A stretch of 22,055 nucleotides of DNA. Source: an uncultured Ruminococcus sp. Lineage in GTDB: Bacteria; Bacillota; Clostridia; Oscillospirales; Ruminococcaceae. Numbering within the stretch: position 1 is the first letter of the stretch; each line of letters begins with the position of its first letter. A model generated the notes under the pieces. That model was not told where the DNA came from. It was given only the letters and a program-made list of their open reading frames with translations, and did not search any database. The stretch is from contig CAKSJP010000026.1 of NCBI GenBank assembly GCA_934463425.1, positions 1 through 22,055 on the forward strand. The letters are read 5' to 3'. Positions 16,685 to 22,055 of this stretch are shown piece by piece. The translations under genes and the position numbers were made by a program.

Positions 16685-16845
16685 GAACCTGTCTTCACAA
16701 GCGTATACACGTGTCTTTTCGGCAAATTTTGCTGCATACTGCGTAAAAAATACTTGCCGGGCGACAGCCCGCCTGCGTATTTTTTTCTTGTCTGCAACAA
16801 AATTATGCTCGAAAATCCACATATATTTCTTGTGAAGACAGGTTC
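16685..16845. mobile_element. 161-bp near-palindromic MITE-like element, complete copy
   Basis: The ends are a perfect 17-bp inverted repeat: GAACCTGTCTTCACAAG (16685-16701) and CTTGTGAAGACAGGTTC (16829-16845). Inward of these the two halves still match imperfectly (for example GCAAATTTTGCTGCA against the reverse complement of TGCAACAAAATTATGC), so the element is a nearly full-length hairpin. TAT flanks both ends and may be a short target duplication. There is no coding capacity. The right half recurs at 1-76 and its tip at 1873-1896. Size, terminal repeats and multiple copies fit a non-autonomous miniature element; no transposase is present to confirm it. Confidence 0.75.
16745..16786. terminator. 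Terminator-like hairpin at the element's centre
   Basis: AAAAAATAC (16745-16753) pairs with GTATTTTTT (16777-16785), and CGGGC pairs with GCCCG around loop GACA, with a small internal bulge. Either strand reads a GC-rich stem followed by a run of six or more T. It lies between convergent tsaD and the anti-sigma gene, so the element may serve as their bidirectional terminator. Confidence 0.6.
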
Positions 16846-16852
16846 TATGAGG

Positions 16853-16897
16853 CAGAACGTGTCTGTGTGTGGAGAAAATCACACGGCGTTCGTTCTG
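16853..16897. other. Inverted repeat downstream of the anti-sigma gene
   Basis: CAGAACG (16853-16859) pairs with CGTTCTG (16891-16897), with an inner GTGTG/CACAC stem. No T run follows on either strand. It completes the gene-free stretch 16590-16954; the remaining bases up to 16954 show nothing further. Confidence 0.35.
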
Positions 16898-16954
16898 TCA
16901 ATTGGGAGAAAAATTAGAAGTTGTCTTAGGGAAACACCGGCTTCTGCATGCCCT

Positions 16955-18355
16955 TTACTGCAGGTCGCCCAGGGAAACTACAGTTTTCTGACCGTAGCCC
17001 AGGATGTCAGCATACAGGTCTTGCAGTTCGTCCTCATCCATGAGGAATGCCACAGTTGCCTCGACACTTTCGCCCGGAGCAACATTGGTGATGTTGTTCT
17101 TGCTGTGGTCTCTGTCAGTGGTAAACAGGAAGAACTCACCATACTTCAAGTCGTCCAATGTGCCCTTGCTGTACATGGTTTCATCCGTCGGCTCGCAGGC
17201 AACCGCGCCGTAATCCAGTCTGTCACCGTTCTTCTGGAGCAGATTCGGGTGGACGCAGATCTCCTGTGTGATGCTGCACTCATTGGTGTAAGTGAGATGC
17301 ATCACAAGAACACGCTGGGGAACCGTCTCTTCCTTGACCTTTTCATCCAGGGTGTTCACGCCGTCGCCACGGGAGTACCATGTGCGCACGTCATCCTGAA
17401 CCGTGCCGTCTGCATTGAGATACTGGCTGTAGTCCACCGGGTTGCCGATGTCATCCACTGCCGGAAGTCCGTCAAAGTTATCCTGGACGGAAACGCTGTC
17501 CAGCTTGACAGTGACGCGGGAATATTTATCATCATCATCATAGAAATCCGAACGAATGGTGTCACCGATCTGCTGAATGGTATAGTCATCGACCTTGTAG
17601 ACCTCATCGGTTCCGCCAGTCGCTTCCTGCGGCTCACCGCTCCACAGCTCAGCTGTCTCCTTGTCAGAAGGTGTCAGACTGAGATTTTCTGCGATCTTTT
17701 CGATTTCTTCTTTTGTCACGTCGGTTGTTGCATAGAGCTGTACGGCATAGTTGGAATCCGGGAATGCGACCCAGACATCCTTGTCAAAAACATCCTTGCC
17801 GGACACTCCCGTGGTGTCAGTCACTGCATAGAGAACAGTATTGCTGCCGCAGGTGAGTGTCTCCTGAGAAACGCTGTAGTTGACGGTGTGTGTCAGAGCA
17901 GCTTCCTGACTGTCAATCTTATAGAAGAGCATACTTATGGCGCGTCCGCTGGGGTCTCTGTACTTTCCGCTGCTGGGATCGGTTGCCATGCCCTCCGGCA
18001 TCCAGCCCACCTGCAACGCCATGATCTGGTCAGAAACGCTGTCGCTCTTCGGGATCACCATTTCCTGCTGATACTCGCCGCCGCCGTTCTGAAAATAGCC
18101 GCGGATCTGAGTGGATGCATATACAGCGGTAGGGATGACTACGATGGCTGCGGCAACTGCTACGGCTGCGGTCAGGGACTTTTTCATGCGGAATTTATGC
18201 TGTTTCATATGGCTTACCTCCATTTGGTGCTGGATGTCCTGTTTCTGACGGGTGTAGCGTTCCGAAAAGACATGGGGCTGTGCGTCAGGTGCAAATGCAT
18301 TTTCAACGATTTTGTTCCATTCTGCGTCGTTATACGGAAAAGAGTCGTGTTTCAT
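16955..18355 (-). CDS. Membrane anti-sigma factor-like protein, partner of the adjacent ECF sigma factor
   Basis: 466 residues. A cytoplasmic N-terminal region (1-57; MKHDSFPYNDAEWNKIVENAF) leads to one membrane segment (about 60-80) and a large extracellular part. Its first half (LQVGWMPEGM, VWVAFPDSNYAVQLYATTDV) resembles DUF4367-type domains of anti-sigma proteins; the second half looks like a beta-sandwich with no recognised motif. Family assignment is from memory. The likely role is to hold the sigma factor at the membrane until an outside signal releases it. The start at 18355 has GGGGGA 8 nt upstream and lies 26 bp inside the end of the sigma gene; the frame runs open to 18475 but without a site. 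Confidence 0.8.
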   Translation of the reverse strand: MKHDSFPYNDAEWNKIVENAFAPDAQPHVFSERYTRQKQDIQHQMEVSHMKQHKFRMKKSLTAAVAVAAAIVVIPTAVYASTQIRGYFQNGGGEYQQEMVIPKSDSVSDQIMALQVGWMPEGMATDPSSGKYRDPSGRAISMLFYKIDSQEAALTHTVNYSVSQETLTCGSNTVLYAVTDTTGVSGKDVFDKDVWVAFPDSNYAVQLYATTDVTKEEIEKIAENLSLTPSDKETAELWSGEPQEATGGTDEVYKVDDYTIQQIGDTIRSDFYDDDDKYSRVTVKLDSVSVQDNFDGLPAVDDIGNPVDYSQYLNADGTVQDDVRTWYSRGDGVNTLDEKVKEETVPQRVLVMHLTYTNECSITQEICVHPNLLQKNGDRLDYGAVACEPTDETMYSKGTLDDLKYGEFFLFTTDRDHSKNNITNVAPGESVEATVAFLMDEDELQDLYADILGYGQKTVVSLGDLQ

Positions 18356-18881
18356 ATGGATAATCCCCCTTTGTTTTCTGGATCGCCTTTCTGGCGCGTT
18401 CAAAGCGTTTTCTTGCAGCGGCTTCTTTGATGGAGAGCCGCTCGGCAATTTCGCGGAAGGAAAGCTCTTCCTCACATCGCAGCAATACGATCTGCTTGTC
18501 GATATCGCTCAGTGGCGCTAGCAGATCGGCGATGGTTTCTTCTTCTGCAATCGCTGCGAGCAGCTGCTCCATATCATCTTTCTGACTGGGAACCTGCAAA
18601 ATGCGGTCATCCCAGACCGTATATCGTTCAGAATCCCGCTGATTCTGCCGATACTGGTTGATGGCGGTGCTGCGAATGATCTGAATGATATAGTGTTTCG
18701 TCTTTTCGCTTTGCACGTCGCCGATCTTTTTCAGATTTTTGATAATTCGCAGGAACGCATCGGATACTGCATCTTCCGCCTGTTCTGTGTGATGCAGGAT
18801 TGCGTAAGCGATGCGATACATGGGCTGCTCATAAACTGCATAGAGTTGCTGGATCTTTTCCTGTTCTTTGTGCGCTGCCAT
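18330..18881 (-). CDS. RNA polymerase ECF-type sigma-70 factor
   Basis: 183 residues. Region 2 is about 10-75 (LYAVYEQPMYRIAYAIL, QAEDAVSDAFLRIIKNL) and region 4 about 115-165 (LLAPLSDIDKQIVLLRCEEELSFREIAERLSIKEAAARKRFERARKAIQ), with no region 3, as in ECF sigma factors. It would direct RNA polymerase to a specific stress or envelope regulon. The start at 18881 has GAGG 7 nt upstream; an in-frame ATG at 18947 falls within the candidate promoter. Its 3' end overlaps the membrane anti-sigma-like gene by 26 bp. Confidence 0.92.
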   Translation of the reverse strand: MAAHKEQEKIQQLYAVYEQPMYRIAYAILHHTEQAEDAVSDAFLRIIKNLKKIGDVQSEKTKHYIIQIIRSTAINQYRQNQRDSERYTVWDDRILQVPSQKDDMEQLLAAIAEEETIADLLAPLSDIDKQIVLLRCEEELSFREIAERLSIKEAAARKRFERARKAIQKTKGDYPYETRLFSV

Positions 18882-18942
18882 TTGCTCACCTCTTTCTGAT
18901 ACGGGCTGCATTCCAGTGCATTGGTCTTTCGCCCGTCTGCAT

Positions 18943-18975
18943 ATCATAACCGTTTGGCGGTATCGATTTGTGACA
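18943..18975 (-). promoter_or_regulatory. Candidate ECF-type promoter of the sigma/anti-sigma operon
   Basis: On the minus strand TGTCAC (18975-18970), 17-bp spacer, then CGGTTATGAT (18952-18943). This fits an ECF-type layout better than a sigma-A promoter, since no good -35 lies 17 bp before TATGAT. Autoregulation by the encoded sigma factor is inferred. Confidence 0.4.
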
Positions 18976-18983
18976 GCATTTTC

Positions 18984-19036
18984 AAAAAAATCAAAAACCG
19001 GCTTTCAGCAGTATTTTCCTGACTGAAAGTCGGTTT
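18984..19036 (-). terminator. Rho-independent terminator of the alpha/beta hydrolase gene
   Basis: A 14-bp stem (AAACCGGCTTTCAG at 18995-19008 with CTGAAAGTCGGTTT at 19023-19036, one G-U pair) is followed on the minus strand by T-rich sequence (GATTTTTTTGAAAA). Confidence 0.88.
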
Positions 19037-19050
19037 GCTAATATCGCTTT

Positions 19051-19980
19051 CTATTCTGTGATCCAGTTCTGAATCGCTGCCGAAAGCCGCCGGTCGATGT
19101 CTTTTCTGGTTTCCTCACACTCGTTGGGATATTCCTTTGCCGCCCGGAAAACAAATTTCAGCACCAGCTTCAGTCCTACGGGGAGCGCCAGCCGGAGCAT
19201 GGATTCGGGCAGTACAAAATGTGTGCCGTGCGTATAGACGATAGCTTCGTAGTCGCAGCTGTGGGGGCGCTCCTTCAATCGCTGTTCCATACGGCGAACA
19301 TATTTCCCTGCCTCCCAGAAGCTGTCGTCGTCAGCGCCGATGACGATAAGCTTTCCCTGGATGTTCTCGATCTTTATCATTTCTTCTTCCGTGTGCACTC
19401 TTGCTTTTTCCGAGTCGATAAACAGGTGGGTGCTGCGGGTAATATCCCCTGAGCCTTTTGTCTCTTCTTTTATTTTTTGATAATATACCGGATGCGCATA
19501 GACGAAAGGCATGTACGCAAGCGGCTTGCCCTGCCAGGAAAGTGTGGAGGCATTCGGAACAGGCCATTCCTTGCAGCCGTCTTTTTCGCCCTGTTCAAAC
19601 CCCTGCCAGATAAAATCACTTGCCGTAAGTCCAAAAGTCAGCGTGATATCCGGGAAATAAGAAGCCGCTGCCAGAGAATCCATCCCTGCTGTGCTCATGC
19701 CCATGATGCCGATTTTTTGGTTCCCGTGATTTCGGAGCCATTGGATCGCCGCGCCGATTCGTTCCAGCGGATAGTTGACATGGCTGTAATTTTTCACATC
19801 GGGTGACATGCACATCACATTCACCCCATTTTTATGCAGCCACTTTGCACCGCATTTTGCCATGAAATCGTTCGGATCATCGCCAAATAATCCGATCATG
19901 GCGTGTTTTGCACCCTTTGGATTGGGATAATATGTTCCGTAAAATCCGTCGCTGTTATTTTGAAAGCAGAATTTCTTCAT
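19051..19980 (-). CDS. Alpha/beta hydrolase, BAAT / acyl-CoA thioester hydrolase C-terminal-like
   Basis: 309 residues, no signal peptide, probably cytoplasmic. The nucleophile elbow is GMSTAG (Ser96), the probable acid is Asp218 in IGADDDSFW and the base His254 in YTHGTHFVLP: a complete Ser-Asp-His triad. The layout resembles the C-terminal domain of bile-acid-CoA:amino acid N-acyltransferase/acyl-CoA thioesterases (BAAT_C). In bacteria the substrate is generally unknown, so an esterase or thioesterase role is inference. The start has GAGG 6 nt upstream. It is a single-gene unit with its own consensus promoter and terminator. Confidence 0.85.
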   Translation of the reverse strand: MKKFCFQNNSDGFYGTYYPNPKGAKHAMIGLFGDDPNDFMAKCGAKWLHKNGVNVMCMSPDVKNYSHVNYPLERIGAAIQWLRNHGNQKIGIMGMSTAGMDSLAAASYFPDITLTFGLTASDFIWQGFEQGEKDGCKEWPVPNASTLSWQGKPLAYMPFVYAHPVYYQKIKEETKGSGDITRSTHLFIDSEKARVHTEEEMIKIENIQGKLIVIGADDDSFWEAGKYVRRMEQRLKERPHSCDYEAIVYTHGTHFVLPESMLRLALPVGLKLVLKFVFRAAKEYPNECEETRKDIDRRLSAAIQNWITE

Positions 19981-20024
19981 TACGCACCTCGATTTGAAAT
20001 CAGTTTGTTCCTACTAACTCAAAT

Positions 20025-20053
20025 ATTATAGCACAAGCCGCGATATAAGTCAA
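20025..20053 (-). promoter_or_regulatory. Sigma-A promoter of the alpha/beta hydrolase gene
   Basis: On the minus strand TTGACT (20053-20048), 17-bp spacer, TATAAT (20030-20025), about 45 bp before the start codon. Confidence 0.9.
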
Positions 20054-20070
20054 CCGAGTGACAATATACA

Positions 20071-20109
20071 GAAAGCCCCCATATGCAGTTTGCCTGCTGC
20101 ACACGGGGC
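20071..20109 (-). terminator. Probable terminator after azlD
   Basis: On the minus strand GCCCC-G-TGTGCAG pairs with CTGCATA-TG-GGGGC (positions 20109-20075), followed by TTTCTGT. The stem is strong but the T tract is short. It separates azlD from the promoter of the hydrolase gene. Confidence 0.6.
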
Positions 20110-20114
20110 ATATG

Positions 20115-20414
20115 TCAAATGAGGAATCCCGTCACCAGTGCTGCTGCAGAAGCTGCAAGCGCAACCACGATCAGCGGCAGATTGAAGTATGCGAGCACAA
20201 CTGCGACGACTGTTCCCACTGCCGCAGTCACAACGCTGCCTGTGGAGTAAAAAATCGCCGGAATGGTCATGGCGCTCAGCACTGCGTAGGGAATGTAATA
20301 GAGGAAGCTTTGCAGAAAATGGTTCTGGATCTTTTTCCGGAAAACCGTAAACGGCACAACACGGATCAGATAGGTCACGCCTGCCATAATGGCAATATAA
20401 AGGATCAGACTCAT
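20115..20414 (-). CDS. azlD: AzlD family branched-chain amino acid transport protein
   Basis: 99 residues, about four hydrophobic segments (LILYIAIMAGVTYLIRVVPF, FLYYIPYAVLSAMTIPAIFY and two C-terminal ones). The TYLIRVVPF and YIPYAVLSAM stretches are typical of AzlD, the small subunit that works with AzlC to export branched-chain amino acids and analogues. The start at 20414 overlaps the azlC stop by 4 bp (ATGA). Confidence 0.92.
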   Translation of the reverse strand: MSLILYIAIMAGVTYLIRVVPFTVFRKKIQNHFLQSFLYYIPYAVLSAMTIPAIFYSTGSVVTAAVGTVVAVVLAYFNLPLIVVALAASAAALVTGFLI

Positions 20415-21109
20415 GTTCGTTCCTCCTCCGGAATGGGAAAAAAGATCGCTCCGGCCACGGATGCCAGAATTGCACACAGAATAATGGCGAATCCGCTGGA
20501 AACTGCCGTGAATACATACTTGAACAGGATACTGCACAGCGCCGCCAGAATGACCACGGCGAGGACGCTTTTCTTTTTCCGGGATACCGGAACAATGATT
20601 GCCAGGAACATGCCGTACAGTACGATGCCCATGGCGTCGATAATGAACTTTGGCAGGATCTGTCCTGCGGCAGCCCCCAGGAGCGTGCCCAGAACCCAGC
20701 CCAGGAATGCAATGGCGATCAGGCCGTACAGATATGCCGGGCAGATGGTTCCCGGCTGGGCAGAGGCAACGGCGAAGATCTCGTCTGTAATGCCGAATGC
20801 TGTTGTCATGCGCTGGGGCAGGTGAAACTTTTCGTCTAGCTTCTGGGACAGAGAGAAGCCCATAAGAGCATACCGGAAGTTGATGGTCAGCTGAGTCAGC
20901 GCCATTTCCAGATAAGAACCGCCGGCAGCGATCACGCCTACGCCGGCAGCTTGTCCGGCAGAGGTAACATTTGTGATGGAAATTGCCACAGCGGCAGAAA
21001 CCGACAGCCCGGCGCGTACTGCCAAAATGCCGAATCCAAAGGAGACGGAGAGATATCCCAGGGCGATGGGAATCCCCTGGAGAACGCCTTTGCGAAATGC
21101 TTTGTTCAA
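20411..21109 (-). CDS. azlC: AzlC family branched-chain amino acid exporter, large subunit
   Basis: 232 residues with multiple membrane segments. FRKGVLQGIPIALGYLSVSFGFGILA near the N-terminus, the RYALMGFSLSQKL region and TAFGITDEIFAVA are typical of AzlC. With AzlD it should form a branched-chain amino acid exporter. The start is most likely TTG at 21109: GGAAAGGA lies 10 nt upstream, the protein then begins at the family's usual place, and the ATG at 21226 lies upstream of the promoter. The frame stays open to 21370 but that part is 5' region. A 7-bp hairpin lies just before the ribosome binding site. Confidence 0.88.
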   Translation of the reverse strand: MNKAFRKGVLQGIPIALGYLSVSFGFGILAVRAGLSVSAAVAISITNVTSAGQAAGVGVIAAGGSYLEMALTQLTINFRYALMGFSLSQKLDEKFHLPQRMTTAFGITDEIFAVASAQPGTICPAYLYGLIAIAFLGWVLGTLLGAAAGQILPKFIIDAMGIVLYGMFLAIIVPVSRKKKSVLAVVILAALCSILFKYVFTAVSSGFAIILCAILASVAGAIFFPIPEEERT

Positions 21110-21128
21110 GATGATGATGTCCTTTCCG

Positions 21129-21146
21129 GAGCCTGCGGACAGGCTC
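21129..21146 (-). promoter_or_regulatory. Hairpin in the azlC leader next to the ribosome binding site
   Basis: On the minus strand GAGCCTG-TCCG-CAGGCTC is a perfect 7-bp stem with a 4-nt loop, ending 2 nt before GGAAAGGA. It has no T run, so it is not a terminator; it could influence translation start or mRNA stability. Confidence 0.5.
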
Positions 21147-21184
21147 TTGTCAAATGTCGCGCCAAAAATGGCACAGTAACTTTT

Positions 21185-21213
21185 ATTATACCACAATCCG
21201 ACGGAAAATGCAA
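21185..21213 (-). promoter_or_regulatory. Sigma-A promoter of azlCD
   Basis: On the minus strand TTGCAT (21213-21208), 17-bp spacer, TATAAT (21190-21185). The predicted leader is about 70 nt. Confidence 0.8.
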
Positions 21214-21257
21214 ATTTTTTCAGCATGTGATTTTCTAAGGAAAAATGTAAAATTTTC

Positions 21258-21286
21258 TTGTGCTTTTTTGCGCGGCATGGTATAAT
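21258..21286 (+). promoter_or_regulatory. Promoter of the MATE efflux gene
   Basis: TTGTGC (21258-21263), 17-bp spacer, TATAAT (21281-21286), about 100 bp before the MATE start. The divergent gap 21110-21384 contains this promoter, the azlCD promoter and a possible short ORF. Confidence 0.75.
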
Positions 21287-21293
21287 AGAAAGA

Positions 21294-21398
21294 ATGGGGA
21301 ACAGAAAGCTTCTGGATAAATCGGAAGTTGTGAAAGAAAGCGAATTGGATATTATGATACATGATACCATGGAGGAATATGATAATGTCGAAAGATGA
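21294..21398 (+). CDS. Possible 34-codon leader ORF before the MATE gene
   Basis: An ATG at 21294 opens a 34-codon frame (MGNRKLLDKSEVVKESELD...) ending in TGA at 21396-21398, so it overlaps the MATE start by 14 bp. It has no ribosome binding site because it begins almost at the predicted transcript start, so it would be leaderless. It may be only 5' untranslated sequence; there is no family match that I recognise. Confidence 0.25.
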   Translation: MGNRKLLDKSEVVKESELDIMIHDTMEEYDNVER

Positions 21399-22055
21399 GT
21401 ATTTAATAACTGATGCGCCCCTCAAAGCGCTGACGGTTTTTGCAATGCCAATGATTCTTGGTAGTTTTTTTCAGCAAGTATACAATATGGCTGACTCTAT
21501 TATCGTCGGTCAGTTTGTTGGTTCTTCTGCGCTTGCAGCTATCGGTGCCTGTGCGGCATTAACCAATGTGTTTATTTGCGTGGCGCTGGGAGCCGGCGTC
21601 GGAGCCGGTGTGCTTGTGAGTCGTTATTTCGGTGCCAGGGAGTATGGCAAAATGAAAACAATCGTGTCAACCTCCTTGATTAGCTTTTTGCTTTTGAGTA
21701 TCGTTCTTGGCATCTTTGGCTTTTGCTTTTCCCACTCAATGATGAGTGGATTACAAACCCCTGCTGACATACTGGATGACGCAGTGTTGTATCTGCGGGT
21801 CTATTTTGTGGGCTTCCCGTTTCTGTTTATGTATAATATTCTTTCCACCATGTTCACTTCGATCGGAGAATCCAAAATTCCGCTTGAACTGCTGATTTTT
21901 TCGTCTGTTCTGAATATTTTTATGGATCTTTGGATGGTGGCCGGGCTTGGTCTCGGTGTGTTTGGTGCAGCTATTGCAACCTTGATTGCCCAAGGCATTT
22001 CTGCCGTATTTTCCCTTCTGATTTTTCTTCATCGTATGCGGCGATACGAGAGCCC
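21385..22055 (+). CDS. MATE family efflux transporter, N-terminal part (cut by the window end)
   Basis: 223 codons are visible with no stop. The protein begins MSKDEYLITDAPLKALTVFA and has the MATE N-terminal pattern PMILGSFFQQVYNMADSIIVGQFVG, ALAAIGACAALTNVF, GAGVGAGVLVSRYFGA, and YNILSTMFTSIGESKIPL. MATE proteins export cationic drugs or metabolites using Na+ or H+ gradients; the specific substrate is unknown. The start at 21385 has GGAGG 9 nt upstream. A full MATE protein is about 450 residues, so about half is missing beyond the window. Confidence 0.92.
   Translation, partial: MSKDEYLITDAPLKALTVFAMPMILGSFFQQVYNMADSIIVGQFVGSSALAAIGACAALTNVFICVALGAGVGAGVLVSRYFGAREYGKMKTIVSTSLISFLLLSIVLGIFGFCFSHSMMSGLQTPADILDDAVLYLRVYFVGFPFLFMYNILSTMFTSIGESKIPLELLIFSSVLNIFMDLWMVAGLGLGVFGAAIATLIAQGISAVFSLLIFLHRMRRYES

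Noticed and set aside
16616..18430. 604-codon open frame on the plus strand opposite the anti-sigma gene
   Set aside because: It is antisense to a gene with a ribosome binding site, membrane segment and sigma-factor partner, begins inside structured non-coding sequence and has no recognisable domain. It reflects codon bias of the real gene.
1..22055. CRISPR arrays, tRNA or rRNA genes, prophage or restriction and defence islands
   Set aside because: No regularly spaced repeats, cloverleaf-like segments or recognisable defence or phage proteins were found on either strand.

Overview
The window reads as chromosome from a low-to-mid GC Gram-positive anaerobe of the Clostridia, most like the Ruminococcus/Oscillospiraceae group. 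This rests on gene content and order (YtrA-type GntR with its ABC transporter, panB-panC-panD-coaBC, polA-rimI-tsaD, AzlCD), strong AGGAGG-type ribosome binding sites, consensus sigma-A promoters with 17-bp spacers, and a Gram-positive style secreted cell-wall-repeat protein. The genus is inference from the sequence alone. No rRNA, tRNA, CRISPR array, prophage or transposase gene was seen.

Layout. Positions 1-1946: half of a palindromic repeat element, then an O-antigen-ligase-like membrane protein whose last codons are a second copy of the element's end, then a bidirectional terminator. Positions 1993-4062 (minus): a GntR/YtrA repressor, ABC ATPase and ABC permease in one operon behind a promoter overlapped by CTAGT-rich operator-like repeats. 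Positions 4113-7408 (minus): a small zinc-ribbon membrane protein with its own promoter and terminator, and a two-gene unit coding a secreted protein of about 18 cell-wall/choline-binding-type repeats with a C39-like cysteine peptidase domain, followed by a histidine phosphatase. Positions 7551-10989 (plus): panB, panC, panD and coaBC, tightly coupled, making pantothenate and then 4'-phosphopantetheine, closed by a terminator.

Positions 11003-16589 (plus): a small lipoprotein, DNA polymerase I, RimI-like acetyltransferase, an unrecognised membrane protein and TsaD, with short gaps or overlaps. Positions 16590-16954 hold no gene but three inverted-repeat structures, including a complete 161-bp near-palindromic MITE-like element between convergent genes. 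Positions 16955-18975 (minus): an ECF sigma factor and a membrane anti-sigma-like partner with overlapping reading frames. Positions 19051-20053 (minus): an alpha/beta hydrolase of the BAAT/acyl-CoA-thioesterase type. Positions 20071-21213 (minus): azlC-azlD, a branched-chain amino acid exporter pair, azlC probably starting at TTG. From 21258 (plus): the N-terminal half of a MATE efflux protein, cut by the window end.

Most of the window is ordinary housekeeping and accessory content. The least explained part is the palindromic element: one complete copy, one half copy at the window edge, and a 24-bp fragment used as the 3' end of a gene.
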